Positions 45,055 to 55,230 of a DNA stretch of 64,000 nucleotides are shown one piece after another. Numbering within the stretch: the first letter of the stretch is position 1; every line of letters begins with the position of its first letter. Under the pieces are notes generated by a model, which was not told the DNA's origin, did not search any database, and worked only from the letters and a program-made list of their open reading frames with translations. Where the stretch lies: contig CM037785.1 of assembly GCA_021229015.1 (NCBI GenBank), forward strand, positions 3,006,350 to 3,070,349, in the 5' to 3' direction. Source of the stretch: Solen grandis (taxonomy: Eukaryota; Mollusca; Bivalvia; Adapedonta; Solenidae). A program made the position numbers and the translations under genes.

Positions 45055-46732
45055 AATATTAGCAACTTACACACTTCTTTTCATTCGGGGAAACTTTTCC
45101 TACGCAATACTGAAGATTTACGAGTCAAAATGTCTAAGTGAATCGGTCACATACAATTCCCTTAAACCCTTGTTCTGTTTCACATGCATCAACATTAATT
45201 CAAAGCCTCCAGTCACATTCTGTGTGAGATTGTTCCAATTTTCTAGTAATTACTGTCCCAACATAATTACAATGACACCTGTGAGGTGTGTGATGGCAGG
45301 ATGTAGTACTTCAAACTGTTCAACATCACTTTTGCCCAATTACTGCTATCATTAACCTTTAACAACTCAGATACTTCACTTTACACCATTTAAACCAGGT
45401 CTTCTAAGCACATGCTCAGCTAAGTCAGATTTCGTACAGTGTAACCTCTAAATTCCAGATCTTCTAAAATCCAGAAACTTCTGAAATATGAACGATTTTC
45501 TGGGTCCCAAAATTCATCCTTCTATTTTCTTATATATCATACTTCTGAATTCCAGAACAATATTTTCATTTAAGCTTAAGAATGACTTTTGAGTGAGAAT
45601 TTTTTTCTCAAGAACACCACTAAAATATCACACTCAGGCTAAATCTAAAAGTTGAGCAAATATTTGGGTATAAGCCTGAGATTGTACTTGAGTATTTTCG
45701 AGAGCACAGGGCCAAGTCTAACCATTGAGTTTTGCTGCTTGTTTGTGTTTAACGTACAACCAACAGTATATAAGTCTGATGACTAGCACACAGTATCAGT
45801 TTTTAGTCTGCCTGTATCTCTTTTGTGATTGTGGAGGATCATGCATATTAACACAATCACCAGAACTGGTTATGTTTAGCTATGATCTTTTCATCCGGAA
45901 TGAACTGAAAATTGGCATTTCAACTGACAAAACTTTCTATTTTAATCGTAAGAATCAAACTGCTGTACATACCGTGTTCCAGTAATGTTAAATCTCTACC
46001 TCAAGTATTCATACACAAATTTATGACTTGATGAATATCAATTTACGTGGTTTAAAACTGTATATGAAACAATGGATTTTTCTTTGATGTGCAGACTATG
46101 TAGAATCGGTGATACAATATTTTATGAGCAAACAGATGAGACCCTGATCAGACAGCTCCTGGAAGGCCCTGATCAGACAGCTCCTGGAAGACCCTGATCA
46201 GACAGCTCCTGGAAGACCTGTTTGATCTGAGTCTCCTCTGTTTGCAGAGGCATAACATAAAAGGTTAACATGCATAACAGCTGTAGCCAGCTGCACTTGA
46301 AATCTCTCTCCCTTTACATTTCACAATTCAGATAGTACATAATTTGCTTTCAGTTTGATCTGGTTATTTATTGGTTTAACATAGACCATTACATCTAATT
46401 AACAAAGAACCAATCTCTCTCTTCTAATTCTGCTTTCTGCAATCAAAGCTAAGAAGCTCACCGTGTAGCACATAATTACATCTGACTATCAGAGCATTAA
46501 TTTTGCACAAACTTACAGAGCTATTTCTTGGATTCAAAAGGCTGTTAAAGCTATCAGGAACTAGGCACACCTGTTAATTATTAACAAGGTTTGTGTGCAG
46601 AATCAGGGGAGGTTCTGTTCAGTATCTGTGTTAGGACTAGTATACTTCTATACACCCACTCAAACACAAAAACCTGTCGGTGGGACGTTAAACCCAACAA
46701 ACAAACACACAAACACAAAAACAGTCATGAAA
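45055..46732. other. Intergenic with a 25-bp minisatellite and SINE tail
   Basis: No gene recognised. Three tandem 25-bp units at 46142-46216 (CCCTGATCAGACAGCTCCTG plus GAAGG/GAAGA) lie inside a repeat related to the 18581-18840 copy. A SINE 3' tail lies at about 46668-46712 (CTGTCGGTGGGACGTTAAAC). Confidence 0.5.
46142..46216. repeat. 25-bp minisatellite, three units
   Basis: Three nearly identical units starting at 46142, 46167 and 46192. The unit GATCAGACAGCTCCT also occurs once at about 18637, so the array arose by amplification within a dispersed repeat. Confidence 0.85.
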
Positions 46733-46791
46733 ACAACAAGAAGGCTTAAAATAGTGGCCCTAATTTTGCTTACCTGAGTGCAATCAACTGA

Positions 46792-47113
46792 AACAAGAAT
46801 TATCATTGAAGATGATGAATACCCCCAGATACCGCTTTGTCACAGTTCCTGTTACCATGTCAGATAGTCTTGAAATATAGAACAAAGGACCACAACTCAT
46901 TCAAAATCAAGCAAATCATGACATGCCAAAAATATGCGCAACTAAGCTTGGTACTTATCAGTCTTTTTAAGTTTCGCCAAAATCCAGGTAGCCAAGAAAG
47001 AGAGTGGAAAAATCTCGTCTTCAGACGGACAGACCGACCATCTGACTGACAGACAGACCAACCTATGTCACTCCAACATAGCCCCCATATACTTCGTATC
47101 TGGGGGTATAATT
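46792..47113 (+). mobile_element. HINE-like element, ATACCCCCAGATAC subfamily, no tandem core
   Basis: The head AACAAGAATTATCATTGAAG is followed by ATACCCCCAGATAC. The tail hairpin CCCCCATATAC-TTC-GTATCTGGGGG carries the inverse GTATCTGGGGGTAT. GACGGACAGACCGACC precedes the tail. A decayed GAGGGCC-type head lies just upstream at about 46735-46780. A MITE sits in the TTAA at its 3' edge. Confidence 0.75.
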
Positions 47114-47115
47114 AA

Positions 47116-47349
47116 CCCTTTCCCTCATATAGATTCATTTTGACGCACTCAGTAGGTACCACATAAAGCCTGATCTGCAGAAAACCACAGTTAAACCTTA
47201 TCAAATTTAATTACAAAATACTCATTTCCAGACCACTGAGGAGCAGCGAACAGCATAAAACCTGATCAGCCTGCGAGTTACTCGCAGGCTGATCTGGTTT
47301 TATGCTGCTCGCATAGGTCTTTTCATGGTGTCCTCTATGAGGGAAAGGG
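47116..47349. mobile_element. piggyBac-like MITE, copy 4
   Basis: Same ends; TTAA at 47112-47115 and 47350-47353. The hairpin is intact apart from one loop-distal change (GCTGCTCGC). Confidence 0.85.
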
Positions 47350-47353
47350 TTAA

Positions 47354-49101
47354 ACAATACAGGTTGCTAGTGACCCCAACCATAACCAGAATCAAGACTT
47401 ACAAGACTGATTAGAACCTTACATGATCATCCCTATCGCTGGAAGTCACATTTTTCCAAGAACCATTATTAAGCCTTATCTTTTATGAACTTTAATGTGA
47501 TCGCGTTCTCGCCAAATTACACAAAATTCTTCTCAAAAGTTTCAGACTAGAAATTTATATAAGGAATCCTCAAAGGCATATCAAAATAAACATATATTCA
47601 GGCATAAGTTAATTTAATTTTTATTTCTATACATATATATATATAATTATTCAAAACTTAAAAAATACCAGCAGGACATGGATGCCCCTGCTATTAATGG
47701 TCTCCCTTCCATACCTCCTGGATAATCTATAGTATCTTGCAGTATCGTCTGCTGGTTGTGCACTGTTGTCACATGAAAATATTTACCAGTTTGTCCTTTG
47801 GAATTTCCTTTCCTGGAAATAATTCTCAAAGTACAATTCCAGCTTCATTTTCTAGGAGTAAACTCCCAAATAACCAGCAATAATCATTAACATTTATGAA
47901 ACTAGAGCTCCAAAGAGTGGTGCCAACACTCATCTGTCAATAAGCAATTTTTACAAAAATTCTAAGTTAAAAAGGGGCATAACTCCAAAAATATTATTTC
48001 AGAAGTTTCATGTTGATACATTTCATAGTTTTCAAAACATTCTACTCAATGAGCAATTCTGACAGAAATTCTAAGCTAAAAAGGGGCATAAATCTGAAAG
48101 TACAGTTTTCAGAAAAATGCACATTGTATTACAACTGCTCCTTGTCATGATTATAAAGTATTCCAAGTTTGGTGTTGATACCTTAAAAAGTGTTTGAGTA
48201 ATGGGCTACATTGAAGTTTTTTTGCATCACAATGATGTCACAATGAAAATGCTCATAATAGCTCAACATTTTCTTTGAAACAGACGAGCTACGAGCTGAG
48301 GCAATAATATTTTTACCAATTTAAAACCACAGGTGCGTAAAGGATATCGCTCACCTAAGTACCATTGCTCTAATGTCAACCTTAAGTATTATTGACCATA
48401 ACTCCCAAACAAGGCAAAATAATCCTTGGTTTATTAAAATTATGTACTCATCTGATCAAGATTGCTTTATAATTGTGGATGCTAGAATGTAAACAAAGCT
48501 AAATATGACATTTTTTATACTTCAAGTGCCATAATTGGAGATAGAGGTCCAATACCAAGTCAGCCTTGGAAAAGATAATAGTCATTAATATTACTATCAG
48601 GATTGTGCAAGTCAGCGTCGGATACCCACGACTGCCTACAACATCTGTCAGCCGTGGGATACTTTATCGTTATAAGGATTTTTATAAGAGGTATGTCCAC
48701 CAATCAAAATGCTGTTTACACAAATGAGTACTTGATCTTCAGATCTAAAATCTGTAAGTAACACATTCCTCACAATGATTGTCACGTTCCGCTACCGTAA
48801 GTACGAGACTGTCAAAAAAGCCCCACTACCTAGTGGGGCTGTGAATGGTGGCGCAGCTTTCAAATAATCGATAATAAGCAAATGCTAACTAATAATCCCA
48901 TGGGGTATGAATGAGGTAATGGAATGAGTGCTCGTAGGTTTAGGATGCTGGTGTAAGTTTTACTTTCTAAATAATCCCTAGGAAGCTGAATTTTCAAAGG
49001 ATCAGCATTGTTTTAGCAGTTTTGGTAAAAGATAATGATGTGATCATTTTTGTTAAATGAAATTAAATTCTTACCAACATATTTAGAGAAGAAGATTAAT
49101 A
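47354..49101. other. Intergenic with decayed HINE monomers and two palindromes
   Basis: A HINE-like head AACTAGAGCTCCAAAGAG lies at about 47900, with two monomers carrying AAAAAGGGGCATAA. Monomer debris matching the DIRS-flanking array lies at about 48350-48600. Inverted pairs lie at 48621-48662 and 48819-48840. No gene recognised. Confidence 0.45.
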
Positions 49102-49760
49102 AACAAGAGGGCCATAGAGGCCCTGGATTGCTCACCTAAGTAAAGGGTTACCCACTAAAACATTTTGAAATCTGGCCAGTAGTTTTGAAGGAGATGATTT
49201 TTAAAGTTTTCTTTTTTTTTCTCTCTCCGTTGCCATAGCAACCAGAGATCTTTATGGATCAAGTTAATTTTAGTAACTTTTGTGAAGGTTCATCCAAGGA
49301 TCATCCCTGCCAAGTTTAATCAAATTTTGTCCAGCAGTTTCAGAAGATGTTGTTTTAAGTTTACAATATATATATTTAAAGCAAATTAGCCCCACCCCTG
49401 GTGGACATGTTTTTTTTTTACAGATCAGAATAATTTTAGCAAATCTTGGTACAGGTTACCCAAGGAACATCTGTACTTAAACATTTTGAAATCTGGCCAG
49501 TAGTTTTGAAGAGGATTTCTGAAGTTGTTTTTTTTCTCTTTCCATTGCCATGGCAACCAGAGTTCTACATGGATAAAGTTTACTTTAGCAACTTTGGTGA
49601 AGGTTCATCCAAAGATAATCACTGCTAAGTTTAATTAAATTCTGTCCAGCGGTTTCAGAGGAGATGTTGTTTAAAGCAAATTATTGACAATGGACGATGC
49701 ACAACGGAAAACAGTTGCAGGGTGATCACAAAAGCTCACCTTGAGCACAGGGGAGCTAAA
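49102..49760 (+). mobile_element. GAGGGCC-type HINE, ACCAGAG core
   Basis: The head AACAAGAGGGCCATAGAGGC and GCTCACCTAAG begin at 49103. The tail AGCTCACCTTGAGCACAGGGGAGCTAA has lost part of the hairpin. The core matches that of 43581-44245. Confidence 0.75.
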
Positions 49761-50740
49761 AACTAGCACAGGCCCTTTGCTGTAATTAAAAATGCAAACC
49801 AGTGGACCTACTTACCCTCTCATTTTTCAAGATCAAGCAATAATGATAAAAGGGGTGGGTCATGAGGTAAAATAAGTTAACATTCAATTGCTGCCTCAAT
49901 GTTCAAGGGATCAACTTTACTGTAGTAATTATGACTGAAGGCCATAATGTGATTATTTGTGCAAAAGGAAATTTAATTCTGACCATTTGTTTAAGAGGAA
50001 AATAATTGTGAAATATTCTATACGGAAATGGGATAGAGGATAAGTTGATCATTTGTGCCAAATAACATTAAATTCTAATCACTGAATTAAGAGAAGAAGT
50101 TTGTTTGCTATTTGTTTTTTGTTTTTTTGTTGTTTTCTTTCCTAAAAAAGATTAGTTTGGTTGCCATGGCAACCAGAGTTCTGCATAGATCAAGTTCTGT
50201 TAGCAACTCTCAAGGACCATCCATGCCTTAAGTTTCATTAAGCTTCGCTCAGTGGTTTCTGAGATGTTATTTAAAGCAAATTACTAATGACACAAGAGAC
50301 AAAGACAAACACAGGTTAATCACAACATCTCATCTTGAGCAAACATTCTTGCAAAAAGTACAAGATACTGATCATTTAGGGAACTCTCGAGTTATTACCA
50401 ACAGATCTAATGGTTCACTATGAACCATTATACAAGACAGGATCTCTTCTAAATACTGACAATTCTAATATGATTAGAAACCTTAGCCAGATCTTAAACC
50501 TTAAGGTAATTTATCCACCAATGAATTGTGAACATGGTCCATCAAGTGATCATGGGAATTTTATAGTAAATACAAGCTTTTATAGACTTTGAGGAAAAGT
50601 GCCAATAACTCAGTTAATGGATACTTGCATCTGCATTGAGGTCTTTTTAAGCATTTGAAGGACCCCAATTTAAACCTCAACTTCATCTACTCATTTTGAC
50701 ACATTGGCAAAAAGATTTGACCTAGATCAAGGTAAAAGAA
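49761..50740. other. HINE debris and one unassigned short frame
   Basis: Decayed ACCAGAG-type monomers run to about 50345. From 50383 to 50592 the plus strand has an open frame (from CTCGAGTTATTACCAACAG to TGA-free end at TAG/TGA near 50592) whose translation includes NCEHGPSSDHGNFIVNTSFY. Its composition is less repetitive than its surroundings, but I do not recognise it. Confidence 0.3.
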
Positions 50741-51195
50741 AACAAGAGGGCCATGATGGCCCTGGATCACTCACCTGAGTATAGGGTTACCCAAGGAACA
50801 TCAGTCTGTATTAAAACATTCTTAAAACTGGCCAGTAGTTTTGAAGGAGATGATCCCTTCAAAGTTTTATCAAATTCTGTCCAGCAGTTTTAGAGGAGAT
50901 GTCAGTTAAAGATTTCACTATATACATATAAGGCAAATTAGCCCCACCCCTGGGGCCATGTTTTTTTATGGATCGGAATAATTTCAGCAACTTTGGTGAA
51001 GCTTCACCCAAGGATCATCCCTGCTGAATTTAATCAAATTCTGTTCAGTGATTTCAGAGGAGATGACGTTTTAAGATTTCACTATATACATATTAGGCAA
51101 TATAGCCCTGCCCCTGGCAGCCATTTCTTTTACGGATAGGGATAATTTTAGCAATTTTTGAGAAGCTTCACAAAAGAATCATCCCTGCCATATAT

Positions 51196-53262
51196 AACAA
51201 GAAAGTCAGTAGAACTGACAGATGCTCCCCGAAGAACGTCATTGTTACAAATAAGGCCTTGGTCAATGGGTGGGAGGATATGTTGAAATCCCCATTCCTA
51301 AATCATATCTTTTCTCCTCATCAGATGAGATGTTTTACCAACTCTAATTTGGAGACTTAGTAACAGTTTACTATTTAATATGATAATACGTGTTACTCAT
51401 CAGATCTTTCATTGATTTTTTAAAGTTTTTATACTACTAAAAATTAAGTCATACATTTCAATGTGTGCTCATATCAAAGAGGTTAACCAACACTCTTGAC
51501 ATATGACTGGATATTTGAAATAGTGTATAATGGCCTAAACAACAATTAGCTGACATGATTATGATTGACATTACTAGCATATTGAATTTGTGGGGTTTTG
51601 TTTAAATGATAGCTCCTGTTAAATTAGGCAAATGACATGAATATTAGTCAACAACATGGTAGTAGGGGCCATTACTCTCTTAAAAATTGAGGAACCAGGT
51701 CACGTCGACGATATGCGTATCTACTCTTGGTAATAAAGCTTCCCATAAAGTTTCATTGAATTCAAGCCATTAGTTCCTGAGAAATAGCCCGGACAAGAAT
51801 CATGCAACATGAACTATAGGCCAAAAAGTCAAGGGGCCATAACTCTGTGAAAAATTGAGGAACCCGGTCACGCCGACGATATGCGTATCTACTCTGGTGA
51901 TAAAGCTTCCCATAAAGTTTTGTTGAATTCAAGCCATTAGTTCCTGAGAAATAGCCCGGACAAGAATCATGCAATATGTACTATAGGCCAAAAAGTCAGG
52001 GGCCTAACTCTTTGAAAAATAGGAACGGGTCAGCGACGATATGCGATCTCTCTTGGTATAAAGCTTCCCATAAAGTTTCATTGAATTCAAGCCATTAGTT
52101 CCTGAGAAATAGCCCGGACAAGAATCATGCAATATGTACTATAGGCCAAAAAGTCATGGGGCCATAACTCTTGTGAAAAATGGAGGAACCAGGTCACGCC
52201 GACGATATGCGTATCTACTCTTGGTGATAAAGCTTCCCATAAAGTTTTGTTGAATTCAAGCCATTAATTCCTGAGAAATAGCCCGGACAAGAATCATGCA
52301 ATATGTACTATAGGCCAAAAAGTCAAGGGGCCTTAACTCTTTGAAAAATTTAGGAATCGGGTCATGCTGACGATATGCGCATCTCCTCTTGGTAATAAAG
52401 CTTCCATAAGTTTCGTTGAATTCAAGCCATTAGTTCCTGAGAAATAGCCCGGACAAGAATCATGCAATATGTACTATAGGCCGAAAAGTCAATGGGCCAT
52501 AACTCTGTGAAAAATTGAAGAAGAAGGTCACGCCGACGATATGCATATCTACTCTTGGTGATAAAACTTCCCATAAAGTTTCGTTGAATTCAAGCCATTA
52601 GTTCCTGAGAAATAGCCCGGACAAGAATCATGCAATATGAACTATAGGCCAAAAAGTCAAGGGCCTTTAACTCTGAAAAATTTAGGAATCGGTCATGCTG
52701 ACGATATCGCATCTCCACTGTATAAAGCTTCCCATAAAGTTCGTTGAATTCAAGCCATTATTTCCTGAGAAATAGCCCGGACAAGAATCATGCAATATGA
52801 AACTTTAGGACGAAAAGTCAATGGCCATAACTCTGTGAAAAATTGAAAAGCAGGTTACCCGACGATATGCAATCTACTCTTGGTGATAAACTTCCCATAA
52901 AGTTTCGTTAAATTTCAAGCCTTAGTTCCTGAGATATAGCCGGACAAGGAAAGTGTGACGGACAAACGACGGACGACGACGGAGGACGGACGGACGGACG
53001 GAGGGATGGACGGAAGGGATGGACGGACAACTCATGGGAGGGTATTTGCGGGTTTTTCTTTGATCTTTGGCCCCTTTGCACCCCGTAATTTGCACCCCAC
53101 AAGAAACAAATCACCCACAAGTGCAATTTTTCCTCGAAACCCCATAAAACAAACCTAACCCAATTTCCTTAAACCCGCAAATACCCTCCTGAGCGGACAA
53201 ACGGACGGAGGACGAAACGAAAAAAGCGGCGACTATAGCGTCACCTTCGGTGAGCATAATTA
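51196..53262 (+). mobile_element. Nested HINE with ~165-bp core, ATGCTCCCCGAA subfamily
   Basis: The head AACAAGAA plus hairpin AGTCAGT-AGA-ACTGAC is followed by ATGCTCCCCGAAG. The tail ends TTCGGTGAGCATAATTA. The core (about 51640-52960) has about eight monomers with CCTGAGAAATAGCCCGGACA. A GACGGA-rich microsatellite follows and is split by a 153-bp palindromic element. Several monomers have many single-base losses. Confidence 0.8.
53037..53189. mobile_element. 153-bp MITE with 19-bp perfect inverted ends
   Basis: GGAGGGTATTTGCGGGTTT at 53037-53055 is exactly inverted at 53171-53189. It sits inside the GACGG microsatellite of the nested HINE, whose sequence resumes on the far side (GCGGACAAACGGACGG). 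It is non-coding. The superfamily is unknown; TG occurs on both sides. Confidence 0.7.
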
Positions 53263-54193
53263 AATTCGTCCAGTGGTTTCAGAGAAGATTCATTTAGAGA
53301 TTTCACTATATACTACAGGCAAATTAGCCCCGCTCCTGGTGCCATTTTTTTTTATGGATCAGTATAATTTTATTAATTTCTGTGAAGCTTCACCCAATGA
53401 TCATCTGTGCCAAATTTAATCAAATTCTTCCAGGGGTTTCAGAGGAGATGTCGTTTAAAGATTTCACTATATACATATAAAGCAAATTAGTCCCGCCCCT
53501 GGTAGCCATGTTTTTCAAGGATGGGAATAATTTATGCAACTTTTGTGAAGCTTCACCCAAGGATCATCCCTGCAAACTTAAATCAAATTCTGTCCAGCAG
53601 TTTCAGAGAAGATGTCATTTAGAGATTTCACTATACATATATAAGGCAAATTAGCCCCATCCATGGGGGCCATGTATTTTATGGTTTGAAATAATTTCAG
53701 AAATTTTGTGAAGCTTCACCCAAGGACATCCCTGCAAACTTAAATCAAATTCGCCAGCAGTTTCAGATGTTGTTTAAAGATTTCACTATATACATATAAG
53801 GCAAATTAGCCCCACCCCTGGCAGCCATGTTTTTTTCCTGATCTGAACAATTTTAACAATCTTGGTAGAGAGTTACCCAAGGAACATCTGTACCAAAATA
53901 TTTTGAAATCTGGCTAAAATTTTTTGAAGGAGATGATTTTTAAAGTTTTCAATTTTTTTTCTTTCCTTTGCCATGGTAACCAGAGTTGCACATGGATCAA
54001 GTTTATTTTAGCAACTTTTTAAAGGGTTCACCCAAGAACATTCCTCTAAATTTAATCAAATTCTGCCCAGCAGGTTTCAGGAAATGTCGTTTAAAGAAAA
54101 ATTGTTGACGAGGACACAAACAACAGACAACGGACGATGATGGACGCAGGGCGACCAAAAGCTCACCTTGGCATTTATGCACAGGTGAGCTAA

Positions 54194-55130
54194 ATATAAG
54201 AGGGCCAAGATGGCCCTATAGATGCTCACCTGAGAAAAACTGCCCCATTGCCTTTACAAGTTTTCTAAATTATAGCATAGTTACTGAAAACAAAAATCCA
54301 TGAGATCATTTATAATTCCATAAACTAAACAGTCCCTGTGGTCAAAATATGAACTTGACTGAAAAAATAGGGCTTTAAACACAAAATTTTAACATTAAAA
54401 GGGCACAACTCCTGACCTAATTGGGCCCAAAATCAGCCATAATCGAACTTGGTCAAAGATATGGCTATAAACATTGTTCTAAGGTTTGAAGATGGTTACT
54501 TCAGAAATGAAGATGCTAGAGTACAAATAAAGTGAAATATGACATATTCTTTAATACCAAAAGGGGCATAACTCCTGACCTAATTGACGGATATGAACCA
54601 TAATCAAACTTTGCCAAAGAATATGGCTATAAACATTGTCACAAAGTTTGGAAATGATTGCTTAAGAAATGAAGATGCTAGAGGTGCTGCAAACAAACTG
54701 AAAATTGGCATTTTTTAATATTAAAAAGGGCATAACTCCGTTTCCCATTAGGGCCCAAAATCACCATAATCAACTTTACGAAGAGATTATGGTAATTAAC
54801 ATTGTCATAAAGATGATTGCTTTAAAAAATGAAAAAGCTAGAGTGCAAACTAACTAAACTCTGGCTATTTTAATATTAAAGGGTGTTAACCTTTACCTAA
54901 TAGCCAATACAACCATAATCAAACTTGGGGCCCGATATTTTAATAATTAACATTGTCAAATTTAAATATCTTCGAAATAAACAGGGGGCAAACAAAGGGA
55001 AATCTGGGATTTTTTAATATTAAAAGGGGCATAACTCCTACCTTTTAAACCCATATCAGCCAAATCAACTTTCAAGTTTTTTGGGAAAAAACCCTTGTCA
55101 TAAAGTTTGAGAAGATTACTTAAAAATAAA
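54194..55130 (+). mobile_element. GAGGGCC-type HINE running into the gap
   Basis: The head AAGAGGGCCAAGATGGCCC and GCTCACCTGAG start near 54199. The core monomers match the array that hosts the DIRS element (GGGGCATAACTCCTGACCTAA). The later monomers are strongly eroded. The tail is lost in the gap. Confidence 0.7.
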
Positions 55131-55230
55131 NNNNNNNNNNNNNNNNNNNNNNNNNNNNNNNNNNNNNNNNNNNNNNNNNNNNNNNNNNNNNNNNNNNNNN
55201 NNNNNNNNNNNNNNNNNNNNNNNNNNNNNN
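55131..55230. other. Assembly gap (100 N)
   Basis: Exactly 100 N, a conventional gap of unknown size, following a degraded tandem array that probably caused the break. Confidence 1.

Larger units (their letters stand above)
50741..54193 (+). mobile_element. Long GAGGGCC-type HINE with nested insertions
   Basis: The head AACAAGAGGGCCATGATGGC and CTCACCTGAG begin at 50741. The tail AGCTCACCTTGG...ACAGGTGAGCTAA ends at 54193. The core is of ACCAGAG/GCAAATTAGCCCC type. At 51196-53262 a second HINE is inserted in one monomer; the monomer phrase CATCCCTGCCA | AATTC-GTCCAG continues on both sides. Confidence 0.8.

Noticed and set aside
48819..48840. Bacterial rho-independent terminator, suggesting contamination
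   Set aside because: Flanking sequence is the same AT-rich clam-like DNA with clam repeats on both sides, and no bacterial coding sequence is present.
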